Counted from the first letter of the stretch, positions 19,863 to 32,154 are shown. The stretch is DNA of 32,453 nt from Schoenoplectus triqueter (GCA_964058805.1 CAXKVV010000771.1:1-32453), one strand, 5' to 3'. Numbers and translations are program-made. Notes: a model not told the origin generated them from the letters alone.

Positions 19863-20301
19863 GGTTTCGTTTGGAAAATCAAGGAATAGATTTGAAAGAG
19901 TTGTAATTTTGGAAGAGTGATAGGATAGTGTCTTTTTGATAGAGTGGTGGAAGAGTGATATTCTTAACTATTCAGTAGAGTGGTGGAAGAGTGATATTTT
20001 TGATTATATTATTATATTATAATATAATAATATAATACTGATAAATCATAATCATAATATAATAATATAATAATAATAAATCATAATTATAATTATAATA
20101 TAATAATATAATATAATATAATCAAACAATAATTGTTATTCTGACGAGAGCTAATCCAGTATACCGTCTATAACTTGATATACCGGATTAATACTCTTCC
20201 GCACTCTTCTACTTAGTTAAAAATTCATTTGACAAATCAATTCGTCAGAATAGTAATTTTATTTTTATTTTTTGCTACTCCATGCATTGCCAAACAAACC
20301 C
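19863..20301. mobile_element. Tourist-type MITE (439 bp)
   Basis: The ends GGTTTCGTTTGG and CCAAACAAACCC are inverted repeats, flanked by an exact TAA at 19860-19862 and 20302-20304, the TWA target of PIF/Harbinger elements. The middle is a dense (ATA/TAT) palindromic run (about 20005-20130). GTGGTGGAAGAGTGATAT-like words repeat twice near the left end. No transposase is encoded. Confidence 0.85.
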
Positions 20302-20388
20302 TAATTTAGTGAGACAAGATGGTTAAACCACGAGGAGCAGTGCTGCTAGCGGCGAGAGGAGTATAAATGGCGGTGTCAGATCATAATC

Positions 20389-20535
20389 ATGTCTGGTGCC
20401 TTAGAGTTGGATGAACAATCGGGTTCTCGTCTTCTACGAGTTCCTGATGTTGATTCATACGATTTAAAAGTTCGGCAATTAGCCTTCCAATTTGTATATC
20501 ATATTTTAGCCTCTTTAGTTCAATATTCTAAATAA
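20389..20535 (+). pseudogene. Short GC-richer frame, possible gene fragment
   Basis: ATG to TAA gives 48 codons beginning MSGALELDEQSGSRLLRVPD, less AT-rich than its surroundings and preceded by a TATAAA about 25 bases upstream. After an acceptor-like TTTACAG near 20567 a second open stretch reads HITYEGIYSASLITLICRRH and then KYYRK before a stop. The two may be exons of a decayed transposon or host gene. I do not recognise either. Confidence 0.22.
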
Positions 20536-20565
20536 TAATTGTTAATTTTTTAAAAAATATTACAG

Positions 20566-21492
20566 GACGTTCGCACATTACATATGAAGGGATATACTCC
20601 GCGTCTCTTATCACTCTGATATGTCGCAGACACTCGTTAATCAAGTACTATCGCAAATGAAAAAAAATGCAATTAATAATAAGTTAATAATAAAAAAATA
20701 ACTGAAAGTACAACATATTCTTACTAATAATAACATAAAGATTAATAAAAAATGTTTAAGCTAATAATATTTATTTTATTTCTATGATGGCTTATCAGTT
20801 ACGAATTAATTAAATATAAAAGTTCTTCCTAAAATTGATGTATAATGTTTAGATTAGATTTACTCCATATATTTATAAACTTGTGTCGTACGTCTATTTT
20901 CGATTTAAATCTTATTATCTATTTTATTTTTATTGGTCGTTATATTACAACTAAGACAATTGCGAATGTTCTTTTCGTTCAGAATTTTTTACTAACTCGG
21001 GTTGTTTATTAATTGGACCTTATCTCGAAAAATAATGTTACATGTATAAATAATTAGAATTAGAAATTTAAAATGAAAAACCTTTTCTATGAAGTATATT
21101 TTATTAAGAAAATTTTGAATACAAAAATATTTTTTCAAAATGCTAAAAAATTTAAAAATAAATATATAATTAGCTAGCTATATAATAGTTCATAAAAAGA
21201 ATACAAAAAGATTATATTTCTTTAACATTTAAATTGTACATTAGATGAATGACATCATCTTTTAAATGAGGCAAAAGAAAAATAATATAAAAGTCATTTG
21301 AATAAAATAAAATAAGAGAGATAAAGTAAAATCCACGGTAGAGAATTTGAATAACATAACTAGAAAAATTGAAAAAAAAAATCCTTTGTTCTTTCACAAA
21401 ACAAATATGGGATATTCATAATAACCTTTATAAGATAATTAAAGAAAACTGCTGCAATCTCAATGATAAAAATAATTTAACATAACGGTCTT
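20566..21492. other. AT-rich intergenic DNA
   Basis: Apart from the possible exon at about 20567-20650 noted above, no gene is supportable. The minus-strand frame at 21212-21397 is low-complexity. Confidence 0.5.
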
Positions 21493-21509
21493 AAGTTTCT
21501 ATACGGATC

Positions 21510-21649
21510 GAGAATCAGCTTTTAGTTTAGTGGTAAAAGACACTCTCCATGTGAGAGGTCACAAATTTAAAATCCACATAAATATTTTTTATAGATCTTT
21601 ACAAAATTTAAGAACTTAGACTCTCATCTTTTTTTTTTTCTATAAAAGA
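21510..21649 (+). mobile_element. Degenerate tRNA-derived SINE (about 140 bp)
   Basis: A tRNA-like box A, TAGTTTAGTGG (21523-21533), is followed 32 bases later by a decayed box B, ATTTAAAATCC (21565-21575), with CCATGTGAGAGGTCACA between them as in a tRNA arm. The element ends in a T-rich tail. It is flanked by 17-bp direct repeats, AAGTTTCTATACGGATC at 21493-21509 and AAGTTTCTACACGGATC at 21650-21666, one mismatch apart. This length and form fit LINE-mediated insertion. It cannot fold as a functional tRNA. Confidence 0.75.
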
Positions 21650-21666
21650 AAGTTTCTACACGGATC

Positions 21667-24600
21667 ATCTTGTCCAGATAATAAATCAAGAGTAAGGTGT
21701 AAATACTCTTTGAAGCAATATGTGGCTGTGTGCTATGTACTGTCCTTACTAAATGAATGTTTTTTATCTACCAAAAATATAATTCCAGAATTAAGCAGCA
21801 GTTCATAATTATTTTGTACTTAAGAGTTAGGTATCTGAATTCTGCAATAATATTCATAGTTTCTGGTATCATTCTAATGACTTGTAATTCGTATCTTTTG
21901 TTTTTCTTTCATAATTTCTTGTTAAATCTTGTGCAAACAAGTAAAAGATATACTGAGGATGAGTTTTATATGTTTTCCCTTGTTATGTATTTCGCAGCGC
22001 AAAAATTTGCAATTCATGGACAAATAGAAAATTAATTGAATTATCAAGAATAGCATAGAATGTTATATTCTACTAACTCATCCTTTTTTTTTATTTTTTA
22101 TTTTTTTTAGCTTTTGAAGGAATTCTCAGAGGTCTCGAAAGTATGGTTTAAGTAATAAAACTATTACTTAAAGAGAGCTCTTGAAAATTTTATATATAAA
22201 CTTAATTAGGTCTTTAACAGCTCCAAGTAATTAAAAAAAAAGACTTGTAGCCGTGTTTTTGCTATCCAAAACTATTCCAATAAATAAGAAACAATTTACT
22301 GTTTAAATACTAGGCCCGAATCTTTGTCCAAACTTTTTGTCAAATTGGATGAAGACGTGAGATCTGATCAAGCCGAAAAAATATATATTTTTTCGTTTTA
22401 TTTAGATTTTAGGGGAAAAGGAATGTGAGAAAAGGAAGATAAGATAATCTTTGAATAATATATCACTAAATTAATGCACTGCACACGTCTTCATCGCAAT
22501 GCTGAAACCTTTTTTAATCCCAGTGGAAATGATGTAAAAAGTTTACTTGTCCGTGAAAATGGAAAGACCTAATCAAAATAATTCTATCTCATGAAATGAA
22601 GATTCCTCTTTTCGTTTGCAAAAATATAATTAATATAAGTAGATTGGATGGATTTATGGAGCAAAAAATAAAATAAAATTATGCTTATGATTCAATAAAT
22701 TAGTTCCAATATTGTACAAACTAGACCACATTTTGTACCACAAAAAAATAAGTTTCATAATTACATCAACGACTGAAAGTGTCTCGTCTCCTATAATATT
22801 CTTGTTCTTGTATCACTTTCTTTGAATGACTAGGGTTGGAAGTGTGATAACAAACAAGACACGTGACATAGTACATAACTTAATTAGTCATATGCGTAAT
22901 GCGCATATTCAATTTGCAATTGTGTTGTATCCGCAACATAGTTTTATTTTTATAAGAAAATTCAGAATATATATGTTGAGCGTTGAGACAAAGAAAAGCA
23001 TAATCTGGTAGAATACCCCGTACAAGTTTTATGACGAAAGGCCACGCGATATAATGCACATATTAGCTGTTTTATTCAGCTAAAAATGAAAGGACAATAA
23101 AATTACACAACAATGTAACTCATGACATATGCAGGATTTTTTTGAAAAAAAAAATCAGAATATTTCTACGATTATTTACACATATTGAAATTGAAAAATA
23201 TAAAAAATATCAAAATATAAATACAATAAAATCATCCTGAAACAAGAACCTTTTTATTAAACTAGAGTTATAACTCGGATTCATCATGACAATATAGTTC
23301 TCAAATAAATAATTAACAATATATATTTTTATATTAAAAAAATTAGACATAATATTTTTAAATGCTAAGTAATAATGATAATTATAATAATAATTATTAT
23401 AATAATAAATAATATAATTAAATATATAATAATCTATAAATGATCATATAAAAAAATTGAATCATTTTAAGAGTTAAGTTTCACCTTAAGTACATTACAC
23501 ACATTATTTTAAATGAGAAAAAATAAACTATTTTATATGAACTCTTGGATTCAAGAAGGTGAAAATATTTAAACAGACTCAATTATAGAGAAAATTAATG
23601 ATGCGACATACTTAAAAAGTTTGGAAGCTTAATCCTCTTTATGTATTAAGAATTTTAATAAGTTATGCGTTGCATGTCCTAGAAAATTAGAAAAATCGTT
23701 TCTAGCTAGGACCAATTTGATGGGTTTGTATTTAGAATTTTGACACATCAAATCATTTATAGTTCTTATGAATGCAACAATTTATAGAGGTATTTCGATC
23801 TAAGAAAAAAAAATAATTTTGCGTATGATGATAGGGTAATTACCGCTGAGTAAAATTTACAAAGCATAAACATAATAAAACGAACATTTCATATTATTCG
23901 GGCATATACAGAGCCAAAGCTGTTTTGAGGGGCATCTGCCCTCCTAGTTTATACAAAATAATTTATCTTTCATAATTGATTATAGTATTTACCCCTAATA
24001 CTTGTTGACTTGTCTTCTAATAACTCTAATTATAATTATTTTTATAAAATATTTAAAAGCAGTAACAGTGGTATATTTTCTAGTTTCTACTAAAGAAACA
24101 TCAGTACATTCATTATGGAACTTATCTTCTTCTTTTTTTTTTCCAAAGAAATCGTAAATACCAAAACAAATAAAAAATGCTTATTCAGAAAATATAATTT
24201 ATGAAGCAAAAATGAATTAATTTCCTTTCTAAGGTGCATCAAATCCTTACCATTTATTTTCATGTACTAATTTTAGTTATTCAAATTATAAATTATTTTA
24301 TTTAATAGATATTAGAAACTTATAATATTCTGGGTAACAAACACAAGAATTTCATTCTCAAAACTATAATATCTATTAGCAGGTTACTGCAGGAAATTTT
24401 GAAAGCAAAAAATCATCTCCACGACAGTACTCACTGTTGCGGCATAAAATGTTTTTTTTTATACTATAAAGAATATAAAGATATTTCTTTTTCACAAAAT
24501 TCATGGCCGAAATAATTTCAAGAACGATCCACCATGAATCTTGCTTCTTTTGATTTTGTCATGGACCTCATGGTGCACTTGGACTGCATTTTAATTGCAA

Positions 24601-25255
24601 AATTCCAAATTGGGCACCCAGTGAAGGCTAAAGAAGCCTATTTATCATATAGGACCAAAAATTAAATGGTTTAAAAAATAATAGAAAACGAACTCTGTTT
24701 GATGTTTTGAAGATCAGATAAGTAAAAATGTCTTGGGCAATTTTCTTTTAATTTGATTAAGGATTAATATTGATACAAGTACTCCGTCATCAGAAGTAAC
24801 TTTATAATGTTTCTCTGGTTTAGGTTAAGAACATTTAAATTTATACTTCGTTCTTTCACAATAAATGTTTACTTGAAAAAAAAGAAGAGAAGGTAGGTAT
24901 ATTTAATCAACATTATAAGTAGAGATAGCAAAACCCTTCTCTAAAATGTTCCGCTTTAAACTCTAAATAATAGTGAAACAATTTTAATTTGTTTTTCTTC
25001 AGAGTATAGGCAACGAAAGACATTTTAACTAACTTTTTCTTTCCTTGAAACAATTGGTGGATTGAGCCCCTATCTTATTTTAACAAGAAAAAAAAATAGT
25101 TCATCCAATAATTAAAAAGAAAATTGTGATCTGTAATGCGGTAATTTTCCCAGCTCGATTAAACAACTTTTAGGGCAATGGACAAGAAATTTGAGTTTAA
25201 ATACGATAATATAAATTTATAATACGCTTATTTTGATTATGATTTAAAAAAATAA
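21667..25255. other. AT-rich intergenic DNA
   Basis: A long stretch with no supportable gene. Frames at 21757-22035 and 22826-23011 lack motifs and splice support. AT palindromes occur at about 23378-23412. Several T- or A-homopolymer runs are present. Confidence 0.5.
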
Positions 25256-25289
25256 TCATCGATAAATATCGTAATTGTATGTAATTAAA

Positions 25290-25359
25290 TTTGTATGTGA
25301 TTAATTTTAGTTATTCAAACTATCATCGAGAAATATCGTTGAAATTAATCACATACAAA
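25290..25359. repeat. 18-bp perfect inverted repeat
   Basis: TTTGTATGTGATTAATTT (25290-25307) and AAATTAATCACATACAAA (25342-25359) are perfect complements around a 34-base loop. The loop contains CATCGAGAAATATCG, which also occurs as CATCGATAAATATCG just left of the stem (about 25257). It may be the heart of an old foldback element. Confidence 0.82.
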
Positions 25360-26940
25360 ATATATCCATTTTTTTTTCAATTTTAAACAACCCGTAAAAA
25401 CCTAATTTCTCAAATAGATAAAATTCATCTTTATTAAATAAAAAGAAGAAAAATCATGAACTGAGTAAAAATAAATAAATCCGAATGATAATAAATGTAA
25501 TATGTACCGTCAAAGTAGGCAAGAAGTCTCCACCAGGACCACCCCAGCAGGGGTAGTGGTTTGAAGGTGCTCGTCTAATCACCTTCCTGTCTGTCTAATT
25601 AATAGTACTCATAAACCAGCATTGACTTATCTGTACCGGGTCATATTCGAATGATTCGCATTTCATAATATAAATCATAATTTCATGTCTAATTCTGTCC
25701 ACTACACAAATGGCCATACCATGACGCCTATAGAGTTTGGAATATCTATGGACCGCGATGTGATTTTCTACCGACGCAAGGGGCTTTTCAGTACAACTTA
25801 ACCATCTTTTTTGGAAATAATTAATTGCAAACCATAGCCTTTCTGGCCTTCGACATGATCATCTGTACTGGAATAGTCTCTGTTTGTGGGACCTACCAGG
25901 CTCTGTGTGTGGACCGTGATCTTCTACCGCGTGGCACGCATGCAGCGCACATGACAATCTTTATATTCATGAGGTTCATTGAGATTTGTAAAGTATGAAT
26001 TTTGATACCGATCAGACGGTCTTTAGACTACGCTGCATTTTCTTTAGACAACGTGATACGATTTTTTTGTGTTTCAACACGGTACCCGGTACTTTTACAA
26101 TTTGTCATCTCCTGTTATTGTATTTTTTTTTTACTTTTTCATTTATAGTGCATTTTTTTGGTATACTTTTCACGGTATAAGCATCAAATCGTCTTTTTAT
26201 TGGTATTGTATTTTTTCTTTCTTTTTTTTTCATTCAAGTTTCAAGTGTGATATTGTTTTGTGAAAAATGAATTGTATCAAACAACAAACATAAATGTTGC
26301 TAATAATATTTACATAATCAAATAATTTCAAACATATTTTTCTTTATATCGTCTATTAAAATAGAAAAATCAGGATATTACAATTTTTATATTTCAAGTA
26401 AAACATTCAATTTTTCACATAAAATGCTTTTACGAGTGAATTAAATTGTGATTTATTATAACTCAACTGGTTTTTGATAAATAAATAAAAATGTATAATT
26501 TGCCCACATCACAAATAATTATAACCTAGATCTTATATTACTATCTAAAAAGTGATGAAATTGTAAAAGTTCCTTATCACAGAATAAAGATTCAGTTAGT
26601 TTTTTTTTTGTAGTCGAAGGAAGTCGAGTTTTGTTTGGAATAAAAATTTATGAAACTTGAGTAGGTTACTGTACCTTTTATTTGTTATTTCTTTTTTAAG
26701 AACAAACTATGATGTAAATATTTTTCATCTTAATAAAAGAACGAATTACAGGTTTCTGTTCCTTCAATAAATAAGGAAAATAAAATCAATTTTTCCTTGT
26801 CAATAGCAAAAAAACATTAATAATTTTACGGAAACATAAAATACTGAAAACACAATAAAAAAATTAATAATTGCAGAGTATCTGAAGCTAACAATTGCTG
26901 GCGAGTGGTAGAACAATAAAAATAGTGGATTCCATGCGCC
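25360..26940. other. Intergenic DNA with small hairpins
   Basis: No gene is supportable. Near 25540 CCCCAGCAGGGG and AAGGTGCTCGTCTAATCACCTT form two adjacent small hairpins. GGACCGCGATGTGATTTTCT (about 25751) recurs in altered form near 25912 (GGACCGTGATCTTCTACCG). T-rich frames at 25995-26263 are low-complexity. Confidence 0.5.
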
Positions 26941-26954
26941 ACGGTACCGGTGCG

Positions 26955-26995
26955 CGTGTCGAAATCGTACGCACTAAAGTGCCATGGTCGACACG
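26955..26995. repeat. Nested inverted repeat upstream of a putative promoter
   Basis: CGTGTCGA (26955-26962) pairs with TCGACACG (26988-26995), and inside it GCACTAAAGTGC (26971-26982) is its own hairpin. It lies about 100 bp before a TATA-like box. Confidence 0.7.
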
Positions 26996-26999
26996 TCCC

Positions 27000-27110
27000 C
27001 ACCGTCCTTTCTTTCCTTCCACCTTTGATTAATTAATTAATTAATTGATTCTCCCTTCCCTTTGACCGATTCCTTCCCTCTCCACTCCTCTCTATAATAC
27101 TCGCTTCACA
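27000..27110 (+). promoter_or_regulatory. Putative core promoter
   Basis: Pyrimidine-rich patches (CGTCCTTTCTTTCCTTCC, TTCCCTCTCCACTCCTCTC) lead to CTATAATA at 27092-27099, a TATA-like box, with TTCACA shortly after. The (TTAA)n run at about 27028-27048 lies upstream. The arrangement is that of a plant core promoter facing right. Confidence 0.5.
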
Positions 27111-27114
27111 AAAC

Positions 27115-27309
27115 CAAAAAAAAGGAAGGGAAAAAAAAGAGAAAACGAATAAGCAAAAAGGGGGGCAAAATTCCCCAAGCAAGAACAGCAGGTAGTGGAG
27201 ACTTAAGCGAATAATTACCTAGAGGCGATTAAAGTTGGGGAGAGGCTAACTATGTGCTTTATCTAATTCCTTGCAAGAGATCGAATCCTCGTCGATTTTT
27301 GTTGATCGG
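27115..27309 (+). other. Putative non-coding first exon (5' UTR)
   Basis: A purine-rich leader typical of plant 5' UTRs (AAAGGAAGGGAAAAAAAAG) follows the TATA-like box. The exon has no long frame; its ATG at about 27252 meets TAA after four codons. It ends ATCGG|GTGAGG, a fair donor. Sequence afterwards becomes T-rich on this strand, as in a plant intron. The product of the gene is unknown. Confidence 0.45.
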
Positions 27310-28486
27310 GTGAGGTTATTTCCTGTAATTGCTCTCTGATAATTTTTACTATGACAGTAGCCGATGAAACACGCTTTTATTGCATGTAGACGTTGTGTAG
27401 GGAATAAATAGTATTTATTGTGTTATTTTTCTTTGTTGAACTTTGTAACTCCTTTTTCACTACCAGATTTATTTAAGCTTAGGTCATGAGATAAAATCTA
27501 AAAAAATTATGTTAAATCATAGTCTGAGGACACTAGATCTTGTTTTATTAATCCGATCCAATATATATGTATCTTCTATTATATATTAACATAAACGTTT
27601 TGACCTATTCTTAGGTTTTGTTAGTTCTATATATCATGAACATTGTTTCATCATGACAGTTATAATTAGTATTATTAAAGAAATAGTATGATTCATGATT
27701 TAATTAGCTGTTATATTCACACTTCAAGTCTTTAGATCTACATTCAGACATGTATCAAATGTGCAACTCATGTAAGAAAGAAGAAATCATCAAAATATCA
27801 GTATGTCTCTAAATTTTATGTCACATAGTCACAACACATTATTATTTTTTCTTTTCCAATGTGAACTATATGCTTTCTATGATGTACTTGATCTATATAA
27901 GTGGCTTTTAATTACATATTTTTTTAAATAAACACGATGCATAGTGCAATTACCTTAATTAGCACTGAAGGCATAATTTACTGTTTTCACATGCATTTGT
28001 ACTGCATAATGCAGTTTGATTTCTTCTTTTCCCTAATTCATTTGTTTTTTATTAAATGCTCACTAATTGTCATGCATTGCAGGAATTACATAACATATTT
28101 TGCTTTTATCCAATTCATATGAATAGATTAGTATTCAGTTCTTTAAAGCTGGATTTATTTTTTCTTTAGTGCATGCTGTTAAGATAGCCAGAACTATTAT
28201 TTTTCCTTTTACAGTTATTAATATTAAGGCATTCTTAAATGCACAGTTGTGCTTGTTAGACACTTCTTCTAGTACTTAATGTCTAAATTAAACAATAAAC
28301 TTTTCTTTTGTTTCTTTGTTGAACTGAAGTTTAAGCATTTGATATAGTAATTGTTTCCATTAATAGTTTAAAATATCATCCAATTCATATTCTTTTTTCT
28401 GGTGAATGTCCTTGTGAGATTTATATCCCAAACCTACGGTTTAACTTTTTCACTTGAACTTAATTTTAAGGTGCATACTAGAGAAT

Positions 28487-28627
28487 ATGGTGCTGGTGGG
28501 TGATTCCAGAAAGGAAGCCAGTAGTTGGGTTGACAACGAGAGAGAGCACGCTAGTCGGCATTCATTCAGAGCCAGGCATGGTTGTCTACTGGTGTGCTCT
28601 TTCTCGCTGTCATCACACTTTATGTAA
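28487..28627 (+). CDS. Candidate small ORF or exon in the 27-32 kb gene region
   Basis: ATG in a good plant context (A at -3, G at +4) opens 46 codons, MVLVGDSRKEASSWVDNERE onward. The first 100 bases are GC-richer than their surroundings. A second frame over the same bases (from about 28500) is also open, so the true frame, if any, is unclear. No family recognised. The lack of a strong donor leaves it weak. Confidence 0.2.
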   Translation: MVLVGDSRKEASSWVDNEREHASRHSFRARHGCLLVCSFSLSSHFM

Positions 28628-29775
28628 CACTTCCATTTTTCAGCACAATTTCAGTAAGGGATTTTATTTATTTATTTTAAATTGTCTGCTTTTGTTTTTT
28701 TTATGTTATAACTTGTCTATTTTTGTTGTTGTCTTGTTGATTTTGTCTTCAATCAATTAGTGACTTCATTTATGCATTGTATGCAAGAATGAACTTCATA
28801 TAGGATGCACAGAGAAAATGTGGTCTGTTGAAAGATTATATTAACTTTTCAGGAAATTCCTCTCTGTTGCTGTGTTGTAAATTTGTTAATTCTCTCTTGC
28901 AGACTTGTATTAATTTGCAAAGTCCCTTCCAGGAGTTTTAAGTTTGATCCTTGTTGCATAAAATATAAACCTGTCCATTTTAAGAAAATAAATTCTAATT
29001 GATATAACATATAAATATGATTTTAGAAGCGGGAAAAGGGATATACTAGTAATAAATTCTGAAAGCTATTTATATGTCAGTTGAAAGCTGCCCATTTGAT
29101 GTTGTAGCATTATAGACGTGAAATTTTTATTGGAGAACTGGAAAAAGTATGGCATTTGCTGAAATAAACCTTATGTTAGTCTTTACTGTGAATGTCTGAT
29201 TGGGTTGTTCTTTGAGCTCTTAAGTCAGTTAGTCAGTTGCATGAATTTCATTTTCATCTACTGGTTGTAAAGTACTAACTTTGAGTATATTTGTACTAAA
29301 GTTTCATTCAAATTTGTTTACCAGGGCCTACTAATCATCTGTTGATGATGACTTTGTTAACTTATAATATAATTACTATCATAAACCCTTTGTATGATCA
29401 CTTGGTGCAAATGATTTTCCTACTATATAGGATTTACTAGTTCAGGAGTCCAGGAGACAAGAAACAGCTAGGGTTTATGAAAATTTTAGTAGCTTGGGAG
29501 ATTTGCATTAAAAGGTCAGGTAGATGAATGCAAACTGGAATATTAACCCCCCAATTTATGCTGTAAGAACGTAACTCTCGAACTTTACATATAAATCAGA
29601 GATTAAATTAAGTAAACTGCTTCAGAATTTAGATATTTATGATAACCTTGACATGAAAGATTGCATGAGAAGTTAAGAGTTTTAGGGTCTTTTGAGCCCC
29701 GAATTATGAAAATTTCTCTATACCATCCTGTGCATTTTTCTTTTGTGGTGAATGATTGGTGCTTCTTACAGAGTT

Positions 29776-29827
29776 TAGTTGTGTTTACATTTGATTGGAG
29801 TTGTGTAGTTGTGTTTACATTTGATTG
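29776..29827. repeat. 22-bp perfect direct repeat, 30-bp period
   Basis: A 22-bp string beginning TAGTTGTGTTTACATTTG is present at 29776-29797 and again at 29806-29827. It is non-coding. Confidence 0.85.
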
Positions 29828-30564
29828 TTTTCCATTCTTTTCTTCTTCTTTTTTTCCTGAAGGAATTTTCAATCTTTCTTTGTAACGTACTGTCATTATC
29901 AATTATATTCAGCAGACAATGGACCCATAAAGTTAATGAAAGAAAACAAGAACATAATTGGAAAGTACTTTGAAAGTTAAATTAGCAGCTTATTCCGGTG
30001 CATCAGTGATTTAGAGTCTTAGATTGTTTTCTTGAGTGTCAGCAGGATTAATGTTTTTTTACTTCTCATTTTTCAGTGAAGTCTGTCAGGTAGTGCAGTG
30101 TTTTTCTGGTTTCATGAACCTTAGGTTGAACTTGCTTCACCATGGTAATTGGCTTCTAATTGCACCCAATTTGCCATCTGTTGATGCTTTACATACTTTT
30201 GTCAAACAATTAATTAACAAAAATATGATGTGTTGGAATCGAGGCATTGAAGCCATTTATGTAGACCAATTGCTATGTTAATTGAATGCAAATAGATGGC
30301 AATACAATCCACTTCATTTGTATATAGTTTTGTCACTGAAAAAAAGAATGTTGCAAGGATCTGTTAATTCTGTGCATTTTCTCTCCTCTAGATGTCAGTT
30401 TGGATGGTATCCCTCATAAATGCATGTGTCATGGTGCTCTCAGGAGAAAGCAAAAGTGAAGAAAATACAGTATAATACAGGCTTTCCAGAATTGCCATTT
30501 AGATGGGAGAGAAATCTCTTTTGTTACAAAGATCTTTTCTGAAAACATTCTCGAAGTAGCTTAG

Positions 30565-30788
30565 AAGGCATACATATTATCAGTAGCATTTGTTTTAATG
30601 ATTTCAATGGTAATCGATGGGCTAGTTCCAATTCTTCTTCTTTTTTAAAAAAAAAAGATCCACAGCATTGTAAAAGGCATACATATTATCAGTAGCATTT
30701 GTTTTAATGATTTCAATGGTAATTGATGGGCTAGTTCCAATTCTTCTTCTTCTTTTTTAAAAAAAAAAAGATCCACAGCATTGTAAAA
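30565..30788. repeat. Tandem duplication, about 109 bp x 2
   Basis: The unit starting AAGGCATACATATTATCAGT at 30565 restarts at 30674. The copies differ by one C/T change (GGTAATCGATGG against GGTAATTGATGG) and by length variation in the TTC and A runs, so the duplication is recent. Each ends ATCCACAGCATTGTAAAA. Confidence 0.93.
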
Positions 30789-31206
30789 CGGAGGTTAGGT
30801 TTGTTGATAAAATGTGTAAAGCATGATCTTTTGTATTTTAATGTTATAGAGAAACATCTACTTAGATGCTTCTAGGTCTTGAAGGGGGGTTAGGGTTGTA
30901 CAAAAATCAATAATATATTGTCAAATGTTATGATGTGGTATGCACTATTCAAGTTTGAATATCATCGTATACTCGTAGCTAATTTTCATATTACTTACCA
31001 GTTGTGGTTTTTTACATATATTTGAATTTCTATATCTCATCATCACACCATAATCAGGTTCATACTTGTACATATATTGATAGATGCTTCTGTAGTTGCT
31101 TGGTATCTAGTAAGTTCGGATGCGGATTTGTGTTGGAGTTGCAGATCCAAAAGGGCACCGGCTCAACAATGTATATTATTATTTCTTTTATAATGGTCTT
31201 TCCTAG

Positions 31207-31379
31207 ACTAACCTGCTTGTGGGTGAAGGACCTGTTCTGATGAATCCCTGGTTAATCTGTGCTGCACAGGTTTGAAAAATTTATGTTTCGTTTTAGTCTG
31301 CTTATTAACACTTCCTAATTATTGGTAGGTGTTTACTCTCTTGTTAATGAGTGCAAAAGCTCAAAACATAGCTCTTCAG
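31207..31379 (+). CDS. Candidate exon pair (31207-31269 and 31329-31379)
   Basis: After the acceptor TTTCCTAG one frame reads 21 codons ending PVLMNPWLICAAQ, then CAG|GTTTGA. After a 59-base gap ending TTGGTAG the frame resumes in phase 0 with VFTLLLMSAKAQNIALQ, ending at a good donor, CAG|GTAACA. The joined peptide is hydrophobic and protein-like. The intron would be unusually short for a plant, and no matching exon follows within the window. Family not recognised. Confidence 0.2.
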
Positions 31380-32100
31380 GTAACATGTTTTTGACTCTTC
31401 GTTCCCGTGGTTGGCCAACTGGCCAGTGGTGGTCCACAAAAGTGCCAGCTTAACATTTTGGTCGGTGTTAGAACTTAATGACCAATCAACCTGAACTTGA
31501 GCCCCAATTTGTGTTCAGAAAATGTTGGCCCTAGATGAGAACCACAAATGAATCAGTTCACTGTGATTTGAAGTTTTGAACAGACGGACAATACTATTTA
31601 TGGAACAAAACTAGCCTACCATGTGTTTTGCAGAACAGAAAAGAAAAAAATAAAATAAAACAAGATTGAACAAGTGAAGAAATCCAATTTTCTTGGTTTG
31701 GTTGAACACTGTGAAGTGTTGGTACAGGCCTGATCCTGATCAAGGGACACTAATGTGCCCAAAGCTGTCGGGGACAATTTGAATGATGAGATTTTTTTTA
31801 CCTCTCATGATTGTCACTCGATGCTTCATTCTAGGTACCGCATAATTTTTTACTTGAGTGAAATGTTAATTTATCTGATGAATTCCTTTATCATATTATA
31901 TTCAGATTTGAAGTGCTGAACAGCCAGTTACCAACATTTGAAGTGTGAACCAGCTGATATCGATCACTTTATCATAATCATGGAAACTGAAGCATATTTT
32001 ACTGTTCGAATGAATAATACTAAGGTAGCAAAGTTGATCATCAATAATAATTTTCTTAGTAGTCATCAACCTCTCCTTTTTTACCCCACATTTCGGTCAT

Positions 32101-32154
32101 AAGCTTGATACACGGAATTCACCAGGTCAGAAGCTTGCTACACGGAATTCACCA
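32101..32154. repeat. 24-bp direct repeat, 30-bp period, in an open frame
   Basis: A 24-bp string starting AAGCTTGATACACGG at 32101 recurs at 32131 with one change. In the frame open from at least 32038 to the TGA at 32221-32223 the repeat reads KLDTRNSP and KLATRNSP, so the 30-bp period is in phase. The frame has no ATG and no recognised family; it could be an exon of the gene region to its left. Confidence 0.8.

Noticed and set aside
21523..21575. Possible tRNA gene
   Set aside because: Boxes A and B are present but box B is decayed, no acceptor stem can be formed, and long flanking duplications show a SINE instead.
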